Source: Deltaproteobacteria bacterium
Lineage (GTDB): Bacteria; Desulfobacterota; GWC2-55-46
NCBI GenBank assembly: GCA_019912665.1
Contig: JAIOIE010000008.1
Coordinates: forward strand, 124,001 to 188,000
DNA length: 64,000 nucleotides
Reading direction: 5' to 3'
Position numbers and translations under genes: made by a program. A model generated the notes under the pieces. It ran no database searches. It was not told the DNA's origin and saw only the letters and a list, made by a program, of their open reading frames with translations. Shown here one piece after another: positions 51,514 through 60,036 of this stretch; the stretch's first letter is position 1, and the number at the start of each line of letters is the position of its first letter.

Positions 51514-52285
51514 GGGATTCCCTCTCGGACCTGTACTGCTTAAGCCCAGGCACCTCAAGCTCTACGAGCTTCCAGCCGGAGCCCTTCGCGTAGTCCATGG
51601 TGCACCTGTGGTTGAAAGACACGTTGTTGACGGAGAACGAGCCTTCGGCCTGGTACCTGCCGCCCTCGATATTCTTTACCGAGGCGGGACTCCACTGGAA
51701 TGATTCCACATGGCCGTCGTCCTCGAGCTCGGCCCGCACGAACCCCTCGCACTCCTGCCTCGCCGTGAATCTTATGGCCTGGGGGCTTCCGGGCTCCACC
51801 ACGCGCGTGAAGGTCATGGAGACCTCGGCTTCGTCAACTGGGTCGTAGAGCTCGTAATGCCGCTCGTCCGGCTCGAACTCCGCCGCTGCCGCAACGACGA
51901 ATCCAAAGGTGCAGGCGTAGTCTGAGGCGAAGAGCACGGTTCCTTCGGCCTCGGCGCTGCCCGCGCTATCGAGCTCAACGTACATGGGAAGGCTCTTTAT
52001 AATGTCGCAGCCGTCTACCAGCGGCGGATGGACTGTAGTAATGCGCGCGGCGCCGTCCGGAGGGCCGTTTATTTTTAGCTTTATCGGGAACTGCATCCCC
52101 TCCGGTTGCTTTATGTCGCCTTCGAGCCGGGCAGGGCCGGTCAGGTATATTGAGAGTCCGTCGCTTCCGTAGCCGTTCGAAGTCTGGCTGCCGACCGCTT
52201 TCGGGGTCTTGTCGCACCCTGTGATAATGAGGAGAAGGAGAAAGATGAGCGCGCCGGCAGCGGGCCTGTAAAACCTTCCTGACAT
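51503..52285 (-). CDS. Putative lipoprotein
   Basis: A 260-residue protein with a signal peptide and lipobox (LIFLLLLIITGC). The mature part is predicted beta-rich with several Cys (CDIIKS, YACTF, ECEGFV, HRCTMDY) that could form disulfides. No family was recognised. It overlaps the downstream lipoprotein gene by 11 bases, so the two are likely translated together and act at the outer membrane. Confidence 0.68.
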   Translation of the reverse strand: MSGRFYRPAAGALIFLLLLIITGCDKTPKAVGSQTSNGYGSDGLSIYLTGPARLEGDIKQPEGMQFPIKLKINGPPDGAARITTVHPPLVDGCDIIKSLPMYVELDSAGSAEAEGTVLFASDYACTFGFVVAAAAEFEPDERHYELYDPVDEAEVSMTFTRVVEPGSPQAIRFTARQECEGFVRAELEDDGHVESFQWSPASVKNIEGGRYQAEGSFSVNNVSFNHRCTMDYAKGSGWKLVELEVPGLKQYRSERESHGF

Positions 52286-52443
52286 CGAAAGCCTCCTTTA
52301 AGGTCAGTATTCCTTAACTAATCGGAAGTTTCCGGCAATTCCTTAAGCAAAATCAAGCAGTAAGGGCCAGGGGATGGCGATTCGGGCAGACCGGAAATGA
52401 ACCGCCGGCACGCGGGTGATGCGGATATTATATCCAATTTGTC

Positions 52444-52488
52444 AAAAAAAACTTTAGGGGCGGCGACTCGAGGTCGCCGCCCCTAAAG
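52444..52488 (-). terminator. Terminator of the sigma-factor gene
   Basis: CTTTAGGGGCGGCGAC and GTCGCCGCCCCTAAAG form a perfect 16-bp stem with a 5-base loop. On the minus strand it is followed by a T run (plus-strand A run at 52444-52451). It lies about 100 bases past the sigma-factor stop. Confidence 0.88.
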
Positions 52489-52584
52489 GGCACTGCGGGC
52501 ATTGGGCGGGGGGCAAAGCGGCTATGTGCTGCGGTCCTATCGTCAGGAGGGAATCAGCTCTACTCTCTCGCAATCGCGTAATTT

Positions 52585-53490
52585 CTATGCAACGTCCCTA
52601 TATTCCGTATGGGTCTCTTCCGCCATCCGCTTAAGCTTCCCGATGGCCTTGGCCTCTATCTGCCTTACCCTCTCTCTCGTGAGCCCGAACTCCCTGCCCA
52701 CTGTCTCGAGAGTCTTTGGCTCCTCTCCGTCAAGGCCGAAGCGCTCCCTTATGACCACCTTCTCGTTCTCGTCAAGGCATTCGAGCCACTTCCTCACCTT
52801 TTCAGCCCTGTCCGCCATGTCAACGGCCTCCATGGGCGGCGGGAAGGTCTCGTCGACTATCCTTTCCATGAGCGACTGGTCGGCGTCCTCCGCGACCGGG
52901 CTCTCAAGGGAGTAGCTCTTACGAGTTATCCCGTTGAGCTTCTTTACATACCTTCCTGAAAGGCCCGTCCTCTCGGAAAGCTCCCTTATGTCCGGCTCAC
53001 GTCCCAGTTCGCTCGTTAAGTCCCTCTCGGCCCTGGCCATCCTGGCGAGGTCGGTCGAGACGTGTATCGGAAGCCTCACCGTATCGGCCTGGTTTGCTAC
53101 GGCCCTGTCTATCGACTGCTTTATCCAGTAGGTCGCGTAAGTCGAAAACTTGCATCCCTTTGAGGCGCTGAAGCGCTCCGCCGATTTTATGAGGCCTATG
53201 TTCCCTTCCTCTATGAGGTCCTGGAGCGGAAGGCCCCTGTTGAGGTGCCTTTTGGCGATATTCACGACTAGCCTCAGGTTCGCCTCTATGAGCGTCTTCC
53301 GGGCCTCGCCGTCGCCCTTCGCTATCCTCCTTGCAAGCGCCTTTTCCTCGGCTGCCGTAAGGAGCCTTATCTTCCTTATTTCTCTGAAGTACGCTGTTAC
53401 CGAGTCGGAGCCGGCCTTTTTCTCTCCGGACTCTCCGGTTGACGGCGGCCTGCCCCTTCGGACCGGCCGCGCTGTATCGTCCTTTTCCAT
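52585..53490 (-). CDS. RNA polymerase sigma factor, RpoS/RpoD group
   Basis: A 301-residue sigma-70 factor lacking the long region 1 of RpoD. Region 1.2 (DSVTAYFREIRKIRLLTAAEE), region 2 (LRLVVNIAKRHLNRGLPLQDLIEEGNIGL and KFSTYATYWIKQSI), region 3 (RLPIHVSTDL) and region 4 (ERFGLDGEEPKTLETVG and LTRERVRQIEAKAI) are all present. The size fits RpoS-like or group-2/3 sigma factors. GGGGGAGG precedes the ATG at 53490, giving the likely start 16 codons into the open frame. It could control stress genes nearby. Confidence 0.9.
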   Translation of the reverse strand: MEKDDTARPVRRGRPPSTGESGEKKAGSDSVTAYFREIRKIRLLTAAEEKALARRIAKGDGEARKTLIEANLRLVVNIAKRHLNRGLPLQDLIEEGNIGLIKSAERFSASKGCKFSTYATYWIKQSIDRAVANQADTVRLPIHVSTDLARMARAERDLTSELGREPDIRELSERTGLSGRYVKKLNGITRKSYSLESPVAEDADQSLMERIVDETFPPPMEAVDMADRAEKVRKWLECLDENEKVVIRERFGLDGEEPKTLETVGREFGLTRERVRQIEAKAIGKLKRMAEETHTEYRDVA

Positions 53491-53628
53491 GGCCTCCCCC
53501 TGTATCAGGCGAGGCCTGCCGTTACGGCGGATTGCCAACTTATCAGGAAGAGCGGGATAATCCCGTAGTCAGTGGTTATTTCATCAGGTAAACGAGAACC
53601 GGGAGCCTTGACTCCCGGTCCTCCAGCA

Positions 53629-54228
53629 TCAGAAGTTCGCCTCGGCGTATTTCTCCAACCCCGCCTGATCGGGCTTCATCCCCTTCTCTCCCTGTTTCCA
53701 GTTGGCCGGGCAGACCTCGCCGTATTTTTCGTTGAACTGGATCGCGTCCAGCACCCTCAAGACCTCGTCCACGTTCCTTCCTAGCGGGAGGTCGTTTATG
53801 GTTATGTGGCGTATCTTGCCGAGCTTGTCTATGATAAACAGGCCTCTCAGGGCTATGCCCGGCTTCTCCACAAGCACGCCGTAGCTCCTGCTTATGGATT
53901 TGTCGAGGTCGGAGACGAGCGGGTATTCTATTTCCCCTATGCCGCCTTTTTTCCTGGGGGTGTTCCTCCAGGCGATGTGCGAGAACTGGCTGTCGACCGA
54001 GACCCCCATCACCTGCGCGTTCCTGGCGTGGAACTCGTCTATCCTGTCGCTCATCGATATTATTTCGGTCGGGCATACGAACGTGAAGTCGAGCGGGTAG
54101 AAAAAGAGCACCACGTACTTGCCCCTGTAATCCGAGAGCTTGATCTCCTTTACCGAGCCGTCCTCCATGACCGAAGTCGCCTTGAAGTCCGGGGCCTCGT
54201 TCTGAACTACTGCCATTGTCTCCGCCAT
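53629..54228 (-). CDS. 2-Cys peroxiredoxin (AhpC/TSA)
   Basis: A 199-residue typical 2-Cys peroxiredoxin: peroxidatic Cys in [12 protein letters not shown], resolving Cys in GEVCPANW, with [10 protein letters not shown] in between. It reduces hydrogen peroxide and alkyl hydroperoxides through thioredoxin-like donors. The ATG at 54228 has AAGGAGAAAAAGGA upstream; the frame extends 18 codons further into the fur-like gene, which is probably not translated. It is downstream of the Fur/PerR-like gene, the two probably forming an operon, with expression likely inducible by peroxide. Confidence 0.92.
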   Translation of the reverse strand: MAETMAVVQNEAPDFKATSVMEDGSVKEIKLSDYRGKYVVLFFYPLDFTFVCPTEIISMSDRIDEFHARNAQVMGVSVDSQFSHIAWRNTPRKKGGIGEIEYPLVSDLDKSISRSYGVLVEKPGIALRGLFIIDKLGKIRHITINDLPLGRNVDEVLRVLDAIQFNEKYGEVCPANWKQGEKGMKPDQAGLEKYAEANF

Positions 54229-54248
54229 TTCCTTTTTCTCCTTCTTTT

Positions 54249-54671
54249 TTAGTTTGTTTGCTTTAGACGGCACCTGTTGCAAAGGCCGTAAAAGTCTATA
54301 TGGTTGCCTGTGGTGGTGAACTCCCTTGTCACCTCATCCGGCAGCTTAAGCGACACTGAATAATCCACGAAGACGTCGCCTATCCTTCCGCACCCGGTGC
54401 ACATGATATGGTGGTGCGGGGCCGGATTGGGGTCGAAATGCTTCCTCTCCGGGTCTATCGTCACCTCCATTATCTCGCCCCTCTCCTTGAGGGCCTGGAT
54501 GGTGTTGTAGACCGTGGCAAAGGAGACCGTCGGATACCTCTTTTTTATCTCGGTATAGATGTCCTCCGCAGTGGGGTGGCTGGTGTTCCCCTCCAGGAAC
54601 TTGAGGATCGCGAGCCTCTGCGGCGTGAGCTTGAAACCCATCCCCCGGTACTTTCTTACTATCCTCTCCAT
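54249..54671 (-). CDS. Fur-family regulator, probable PerR
   Basis: A 140-residue winged-helix regulator with the Fur pattern: [22 protein letters not shown], then the metal-binding [15 protein letters not shown] and the C-terminal CNRCRLKQ zinc pair. The two CxxC pairs give the structural zinc. Regulation of the neighbouring peroxiredoxin gene favours PerR over Fur. The ATG at 54671 has GAAGGAG upstream. It has its own promoter with overlapping palindromes. Confidence 0.85.
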   Translation of the reverse strand: MERIVRKYRGMGFKLTPQRLAILKFLEGNTSHPTAEDIYTEIKKRYPTVSFATVYNTIQALKERGEIMEVTIDPERKHFDPNPAPHHHIMCTGCGRIGDVFVDYSVSLKLPDEVTREFTTTGNHIDFYGLCNRCRLKQTN

Positions 54672-54705
54672 CTCGGCTCCTTCTTGAACTAACAATTACT
54701 ACTTA

Positions 54706-54744
54706 AGAATAATTCTATTATAGAATAAAAAAAATATATGTCAA
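54706..54744 (-). promoter_or_regulatory. Promoter of fur/perR-prx with overlapping operator palindromes
   Basis: On the minus strand, TTGACA (54744-54739), a 16-base spacer and a perfect TATAAT (54722-54717). The -10 lies inside the palindrome TTCTATTATAGAA (54713-54725), and a second palindrome AGAATAATTCT (54706-54716) adjoins it. Such AT-rich overlapping repeats match Fur/PerR-type boxes. Autoregulation by the gene product is the natural reading. Confidence 0.75.
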
Positions 54745-54785
54745 GGCCTTCCGCGAAAAATATATAACTGCCGGTTTTTATTAAA

Positions 54786-55283
54786 TTAATTTTGCCGGAA
54801 AGGCCCGCTTCCCCCCGCCTTTTCAAGGGCCTCTTCGAGGAAATCTATTGAAGGGATGCTCCAGATTATGAGCGATAACGAAATAGCGGCCAGCAAGAAA
54901 AAGTCCACGTACATGGCGCTCAGGAAAAAGAGGAAAAACCCGAATATGAGGACCGCCTCGGCAAATAACATCGATATCACGGGCGTCAACACAAGGTGCC
55001 TCATGAGTGAGTCCGCCTCGTTGACCCTGGCCTTTAACGCCTCCTTCGAATAGCGCCTCCTGGATATCGAGGCCGAAGCCCCGATCGCAACGGCGCTCAA
55101 CCCGTAGAAGATGCCCCTCAAGAGGTGCTCGCTCATGCCGGGGCTGAACCCCCTGAAGTAGATATACAGATATTTAAGGAGCACCACGACCCCGGCGTAC
55201 ATGAATACGAACGAGGCCGCGAAGACCGCGACCATCACGCTCGAACGCCTCAAGCCTGAAAGGAATTCCCTGTCGACCGCCAT
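54786..55283 (-). CDS. Membrane protein of unknown function
   Basis: A 165-residue protein (starting at MAVDREFLSGLRR) with four hydrophobic segments in two pairs: residues about 12-45 and 60-75, then about 95-120 and 125-150. A charged loop (SRRRYSKEALKARVNEADSLMRH) lies in between. No family is recognised. It is convergent with no neighbour; the interval to 54745 contains the fur promoter. Confidence 0.55.
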   Translation of the reverse strand: MAVDREFLSGLRRSSVMVAVFAASFVFMYAGVVVLLKYLYIYFRGFSPGMSEHLLRGIFYGLSAVAIGASASISRRRYSKEALKARVNEADSLMRHLVLTPVISMLFAEAVLIFGFFLFFLSAMYVDFFLLAAISLSLIIWSIPSIDFLEEALEKAGGSGPFRQN

Positions 55284-55418
55284 ATTTATGATTTCCGTCA
55301 TGTCCGGCCCAGGCCGGACCGTGTTATCGAAATGAAAACTGGCTGCAAGCCTTTTTTTGAGTTAAGATTCCATAACTAAGCTAAAACAAATAAGGCCCCG
55401 AATCAAGGAGGTTTTTAT

Positions 55419-55892
55419 ATGCTCTTCCTTACCATGCACATGGTCCACGTCCTTACGGTCATACTGTGGATAGGCGGGCTCGCCTTCGTTACGGGCATAG
55501 TCCTCCCCATGGCAATAAAGACGCCCGACCCGCTCCAGAAGGTGCTTACCTTTCAGCGAATAGAGCACAGGTTCGCGCCGCTTGCGAAGGTTTATAACAT
55601 AATCGTCGGCATATCCGGCTTTGTAATGGTCTGGCAGACGGGCTGGTACGAGCTTTACTTCCAGCCAGGCGGCTGGGCGCTCACCTTCATGACCGCCGTC
55701 TGGGTCTTCTGGTTCGTGATGCTCGTAGGGCTCGAGCCCATTGTGATTAAAAAGATGCTGGACAGGATGGCCCGGGAAGGCGCGACAATGGACATTGACG
55801 GGATATTCAGGAAGGTAAAGACGCTCCATTGGGTGATGGTTGCCATATCACTGGCCGCCTCGGCAGCCGGCGTGCTCGTGGCGCACGGCTAA
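55419..55892 (+). CDS. CopD-like membrane protein
   Basis: A 157-residue protein with four hydrophobic segments and conserved histidines (MHMVHVLTVILWIGGLAF; IEHRFAPLAKVYN; KTLHWVMVAISLA). The helix pattern resembles CopD/DUF2269-type proteins. It is convergent with ogt. Histidines at positions 7 and 10 and in the last loop suggest possible heme or metal binding. Confidence 0.68.
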   Translation: MLFLTMHMVHVLTVILWIGGLAFVTGIVLPMAIKTPDPLQKVLTFQRIEHRFAPLAKVYNIIVGISGFVMVWQTGWYELYFQPGGWALTFMTAVWVFWFVMLVGLEPIVIKKMLDRMAREGATMDIDGIFRKVKTLHWVMVAISLAASAAGVLVAHG

Positions 55893-55904
55893 AGCGGATA
55901 GTTC

Positions 55905-56417
55905 CTATCCGGCTATCTTAAGGCCTTCCAATTTGAGGAGGGCCTTTTTGATTTCTATTCCGCCAGAGAACCCTCCCAGCCTTGAATCCGCTGCCACCAC
56001 CCTGTGGCAGGGGACAATGATTGGAACGGGGTTCCTGCCGCACGCGCCGCCTACGGCCCTGGAAGCGCCAGGCTTTCCAATACGTTTTGCAACCTCGCCG
56101 TAGGTCTTAACGCTCCCCCACGGAATACGCTTAAGCTCCTCCCATACGGCCCTGTCGAATTCAGTGCCCGAAAGGCTCAATGGAACCCTGAACTCGACGG
56201 CTATACCCCGGAAGTATTCATCGAGCATCCTGAAAAGGGCGGCAAAGGACGAGGCCCTCTCAACGGGCTCGGCCCCGTCCGCACGCAAGCAAGAGAGGAA
56301 CTCTCTTATTTCCCTGCGTATGCTCAAATGAGTGAGCCCCCGCTGGTCAGACGCAGCGAGTATCAATCCGAGCGGTGATTCGTAAGCCGCCCAGTCCATT
56401 CTCTTAATCTTTTCCAT
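55905..56417 (-). CDS. ogt: Methylated-DNA--protein-cysteine methyltransferase
   Basis: A 170-residue protein with IPWGSVKTYGEVAKRIGKPGASRAVGGACGRNP and the active-site PCHRVV, both signature of the Ogt/Ada C-terminal class. The cysteine accepts the methyl group from O6-methylguanine. The N-terminal domain (MEKIKRMDWAAYESPLG) is complete. Three candidate starts exist: a TTG at 56453, ATG at 56417 and ATG at 56399, none with a clear ribosome-binding site. Confidence 0.9.
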   Translation of the reverse strand: MEKIKRMDWAAYESPLGLILAASDQRGLTHLSIRREIREFLSCLRADGAEPVERASSFAALFRMLDEYFRGIAVEFRVPLSLSGTEFDRAVWEELKRIPWGSVKTYGEVAKRIGKPGASRAVGGACGRNPVPIIVPCHRVVAADSRLGGFSGGIEIKKALLKLEGLKIAG

Positions 56418-56581
56418 TTCAAAATGATAAAACAGGTGCCGCAAAGAAGGCAACCGGATTCATGCTTTTGACTTAACGCCCCTCTTCTGCTATTTTAAGA
56501 CCCATGCGCCTGGTATGCGCAATCCGAAGAGAAAGGAAGTCCCGCGGGCCTGGCAGGGCCGTAACAGTCCGGGCATAACAG

Positions 56582-56977
56582 ATGAGCTTTAAGGTCGCAT
56601 TCGCGTTCTGGTTCGTAATGGTTCTGATAGCAATAGGTAACGGCTTTTTCGCTGAAAAGATTCTCGTCCGCCACATAGGGGATTACGGCTCCCATCTTTA
56701 CAAGACCTTTCTCATAGTCGCGGTCATCTTCATAGGCTCGTACATCTACATGGCCGGGTTCGCGGAGCCCCCGCTTGTCTCGACGGCTTTAAAGACCGGC
56801 TTTTTCTGGCTCTCTTGCAGCATCGTCTTCGAGTTCATCTTCGGCCATTACGCCTTCGGCTTCCCCTGGGAACGGCTCCTGGCGGATTACAGGATATGGG
56901 AGGGGAGGCTCTGGTCTCTCGTGCTAGCCTCGGAAATAGCCGGGCCGCTCCTTGCCGCATGGCTTGTAAGGGGCTGA
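56582..56977 (+). CDS. Membrane protein of unknown function
   Basis: A 131-residue protein with four hydrophobic segments (VAFAFWFVMVLIAIGNGFF, YKTFLIVAVIFIGSYIYMA, TGFFWLSCSIVFEFIFGH, LVLASEIAGPLLAAWLVRG). An FGHYAFGFPWERLLADYRIWEGRLW stretch links the third and fourth. No family was recognised. The repeat copy D begins 29 bases after its stop. Confidence 0.62.
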   Translation: MSFKVAFAFWFVMVLIAIGNGFFAEKILVRHIGDYGSHLYKTFLIVAVIFIGSYIYMAGFAEPPLVSTALKTGFFWLSCSIVFEFIFGHYAFGFPWERLLADYRIWEGRLWSLVLASEIAGPLLAAWLVRG

Positions 56978-57006
56978 AGCCTAAAAAGATTGCTGAAAAT
57001 CTCATT

Positions 57007-57121
57007 CAGGCTGCTCAAAAAGCTCAAGATGCAAGGAGTCCGAAAAATGAGGAATGAGGCGTACTTTTTTATACGCTGCAATGACGAATTTTGAAGACTA
57101 CACAGCAGATTGGGCTTTTTT
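57007..57121 (+). repeat. Dispersed repeat, copy D (right end truncated)
   Basis: It begins CAGGCTGCTCAAAAAGC and matches copies B and C up to CAGCAGATTGGGCTTTTT, but the terminal CAGCAGCCTG is missing, replaced by sequence leading into ackA. It lies only about 15 bases before the proposed ackA GTG. Confidence 0.85.
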
Positions 57122-57136
57122 TACGCGGGGGCGCAC

Positions 57137-58300
57137 GTGGGCAATGTCCTGACCATCAATAGCGGCTCATCGAGCATCAAATTCTCCGTGTACGCGCCCG
57201 GGAATTCCCGCCTCCTCTCAGGAAGGCTCGAGAGGATAGGCCTGCCTGAGGGGGCATTCCTGGCCTTTGACGGCAGGGGGACCGCGCTCATCGAGGAGAG
57301 GATGAGATTCCAGGACCATGTCCCCGCATTAAAGGCCCTCTTCGACTGGCTTAAGAAAAGGCCCGAGGGGGAGGGCATAAGGGCGGTCGGGCACAGGGTC
57401 GTGCACGGCGGCAGGATTACCTCGCCCCGGGCCATCGACCCGGAGCTCATGGACACCCTGAGGGCGCTCGTGCCATTTGCGACCGAGCACCTCCCACATG
57501 AGATAAAGGCGATAGAGGCAGTCGGGAAATTTTTACCGGGCCTTCCCCAGGCAGCCTGCTTCGATACCTCCTTCCACACATCCATGCCCCTCGCATCCCG
57601 GACCCTCTCCATACCGCGGGATATCCGGGATGAAGGAGTAGAGCGGTACGGCTTTCACGGACTTTCCTACGAATACATTATGGAGGAGCTCAAGAGGCTC
57701 GACCCGGAGGGGGCTTCAGGCCGGGTCGTGATAGCGCACCTCGGGAACGGCGCCTCCATGAGCGCGGTAAAGGACGGGAGATGCATCGACACCACTATGG
57801 GCTTCACGCCGCTCGGTGGGCTCGTAATGAGCACGCGCACCGGCGACCTCGACCCGGGAGTGATAGTCTACATATTGAAGAAGAAAGGCCTCGGGCCTGA
57901 CGAGCTTAACGAAATGCTCAATCGGAAGTCCGGCCTTCTCGGCATCTCGGGAGTGAGCCCGGATATGGCCGACCTCCTTCAGAAAGAGGACTCCTCAAAG
58001 GAGGCCGCCCTCGCTGTAGAGGTCTTCTGCAGGCAGGCGAAAAAATTCCTGGGCGCCTTCGCCGCCGTGCTCGGCGGCCTCGACACGCTCGTCTTTACCG
58101 CCGGCATGGGCGAGAACTCTCCTGCCATAAGGGAACGGATACTCGGCGGCCTCGGTTTTCTTGGGATTGAAATCGACCCGGAGGAGAACAAGGTCAATGG
58201 CCCCGTTATCTCAAGAGGGCCGGTAAGTGTGCGGGTCATGAAGACTAACGAGGAGCTTATGATAGCCAGGCACACGGCCAGGGTAGTGGGCCTGGCCTGA
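57137..58300 (+). CDS. ackA: Acetate kinase AckA
   Basis: A 387-residue enzyme: N-terminal VLTINSGSSSIKFSVY phosphate loop, ASFDTSFH-like substrate site (AACFDTSFHTSMP), HLGNGASMSAV, TMGFTPLGGLVMSTRTGDLDPG and the final FTAGMGENSP. It makes acetate and ATP from acetyl phosphate, a product of phosphoketolase encoded at 22.5 kb. The GTG at 57137 gives the family N-terminus; the extension to 57110 lies in the repeat. GGGGG precedes it. Confidence 0.95.
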   Translation: MGNVLTINSGSSSIKFSVYAPGNSRLLSGRLERIGLPEGAFLAFDGRGTALIEERMRFQDHVPALKALFDWLKKRPEGEGIRAVGHRVVHGGRITSPRAIDPELMDTLRALVPFATEHLPHEIKAIEAVGKFLPGLPQAACFDTSFHTSMPLASRTLSIPRDIRDEGVERYGFHGLSYEYIMEELKRLDPEGASGRVVIAHLGNGASMSAVKDGRCIDTTMGFTPLGGLVMSTRTGDLDPGVIVYILKKKGLGPDELNEMLNRKSGLLGISGVSPDMADLLQKEDSSKEAALAVEVFCRQAKKFLGAFAAVLGGLDTLVFTAGMGENSPAIRERILGGLGFLGIEIDPEENKVNGPVISRGPVSVRVMKTNEELMIARHTARVVGLA

Positions 58301-58346
58301 ACTGCAAAAACGCGAGAGGGAGTAAAACCCTGTTCGTTAACCTTAG

Positions 58347-58422
58347 GCAATCTCTAAAAATTAGAGATTTTTCGCGCAATCACAGAGTCCGGGAAAAAGA
58401 TCGATTTTTATATGTTGCCTTG
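58347..58422. repeat. Short palindromic element after ackA
   Basis: GGCAATCTCTAAAAAT (58343-58358) and the complement near ATTTTTATATGTTGCC (58407-58422) form an imperfect inverted repeat across about 80 bases. It shares CTCTAAAAAT with the palindrome at 50168. It could be a terminator of ackA or another non-autonomous element. Confidence 0.4.
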
Positions 58423-58457
58423 ATGGAGAGAGGGGCCGGACAGGGATGGATGGACGG

Positions 58458-59834
58458 CTATTGCTGACTTTCCGCGCTCATGGCAATGGCCGTTCCGTCG
58501 GAAAGTAGCTTCGCGCTTACTTCGTCCCTTACGGCGGCAAAGGCCTGCCATTCCTTCTTTGGTATGGATTTATCCGGCACTGGTTTTATGCTCAGAGGGT
58601 TTATGAGCCTTCCGTTTGCGCGCACCTCGTAATGGAGGTGCGGCCCGGAGCATAGCCCTGTGCAGCCTACATAGCCTATCATGTCCCCTTGGCTCACCTT
58701 CACTCCGGTCCTTATGCCCTTCCTTATCTTCGAGAGGTGGCCGTAGAGGGTGGAGTACCCGTTGTTGTGCCGTATCTCCACGTAGTTGCCGTATCCCCTG
58801 TTCCTGCCGGCGAACTTGACTATGCCGCTCCCGGCGGCCTCGACGGGCGTGCCTACGGGCGCCGCGTAGTCGACCCCGTGGTGCGGCCTGTACTTCTTGA
58901 GTATGGGATGATAGCGCCTTGTCGTGAAGTGGCTCGATATCCTCCTGTACCTGAGGGGTGTCTTTAGGAGCGACCTCCTCAAGGACCTCCCTTCGCTGTC
59001 GTAGTAGCCTGTCCCGCCGTTCCCCTCGTAATATACGGCCGTGTACTTCTTCCCGCCGTTTACCATCTCCGCGCCGATTATCTTCCCGCTCCTTACGGGC
59101 ACGCCCTCGACATAGAGGACCTCCTTCAAAATCCTGAAGGAATCGCCCTTCCTTATGTCGGAGGTGAAGTCTATGTCCCAGGCGAATATGTCGGTAAGGG
59201 CCATAACGGCCTGCGCGTCGGCACCGGCCTTAAGCGCGTCCTCGTAAAGAGAGTTATCGATCGTCCCCGATACCACTACCTCCCTTATCTCATTCGGCAG
59301 CTCTGCCTTGCTCGCGAATATTCCACCCTCGGGCGTCTTCTCTATGAGGAGGTACTCGTAGTCGCTGAACTTGTACTCTATTCTCCGGACTGCGTCCTCG
59401 AGAGTATAGACGGTAAGGACAGAGTCCTTCCGGAGCTGCCTCATGCTGAAGATCGGGCGGGCCTTTTCGGCTATCTCGAGTATCTCGGGGCCGGGGACGT
59501 TCAGGCCGGACATTATCTGGTAGAAGGTGTTGTTGCCGGCGAGCTTGAAATCGTGCCTGACAAGCTCCGGGCCTTTAGGGGCGTCCTCGGCCCCGGATTC
59601 CTGCTCGGGGACGGCTTGCCATTTCAGAGAGGCTTCCGGGCTTACTATGAAGAGAAATGAAAGCAGGAACGAAAGTCCTACGAGCGAAATTACAAGAGCG
59701 GTCCTCAGGTGGAACTTCTTCTCATTCCTGTTTGAGAATTCCGACAATATCCCATCCTCTCCCATCACTCGGGAACGCTGTTCGAGACGTCCATGCTCTA
59801 CGCCAAGATGCATTACCGAGCGGGTTTCGGACAT
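58458..59834 (-). CDS. M23-family peptidoglycan endopeptidase with OapA/LysM-like region
   Basis: A 458-residue protein starting at the ATG at 59834. An N-terminal cytoplasmic tail and one membrane segment (ALVISLVGLSFLLSFLFIV), then an OapA-like region (residues about 110-240), then the M23 peptidase domain: HHGVDYAAPVGTPVEAAGSG and GPHLHYEVR (HxxxD and HxH zinc ligands). It probably cleaves cross-links in the cell wall for growth or division. The frame is open much further upstream and starts at 59834, 59813 and 59765 are all possible; none has a strong ribosome-binding site. Confidence 0.83.
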   Translation of the reverse strand: MSETRSVMHLGVEHGRLEQRSRVMGEDGILSEFSNRNEKKFHLRTALVISLVGLSFLLSFLFIVSPEASLKWQAVPEQESGAEDAPKGPELVRHDFKLAGNNTFYQIMSGLNVPGPEILEIAEKARPIFSMRQLRKDSVLTVYTLEDAVRRIEYKFSDYEYLLIEKTPEGGIFASKAELPNEIREVVVSGTIDNSLYEDALKAGADAQAVMALTDIFAWDIDFTSDIRKGDSFRILKEVLYVEGVPVRSGKIIGAEMVNGGKKYTAVYYEGNGGTGYYDSEGRSLRRSLLKTPLRYRRISSHFTTRRYHPILKKYRPHHGVDYAAPVGTPVEAAGSGIVKFAGRNRGYGNYVEIRHNNGYSTLYGHLSKIRKGIRTGVKVSQGDMIGYVGCTGLCSGPHLHYEVRANGRLINPLSIKPVPDKSIPKKEWQAFAAVRDEVSAKLLSDGTAIAMSAESQQ

Positions 59835-60036
59835 AATAATGAAGAGGAGGAACGATGTCAAGGCTTTGTTGAACCTTTTCCAACAAGTTGTGGGAAATAA
59901 AAAGTTTTTTCGTGCGTAAAAAAAAATTGAGAAATGCGGAATGAGAGGCGGAACGGAAAATGCGGGCCATCCATGCGGGAGGAGCGGCTCAATGTCCGCT
60001 TGAAAACAAGGCGCGTAAAGATGTAATATACGCCCC

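Noticed and set aside
15384-57121. Repeats taken as a CRISPR array or attachment sites
   Set aside because: Copies are far apart, lack regular spacers, occur in both orientations, and no cas or integrase gene is present.
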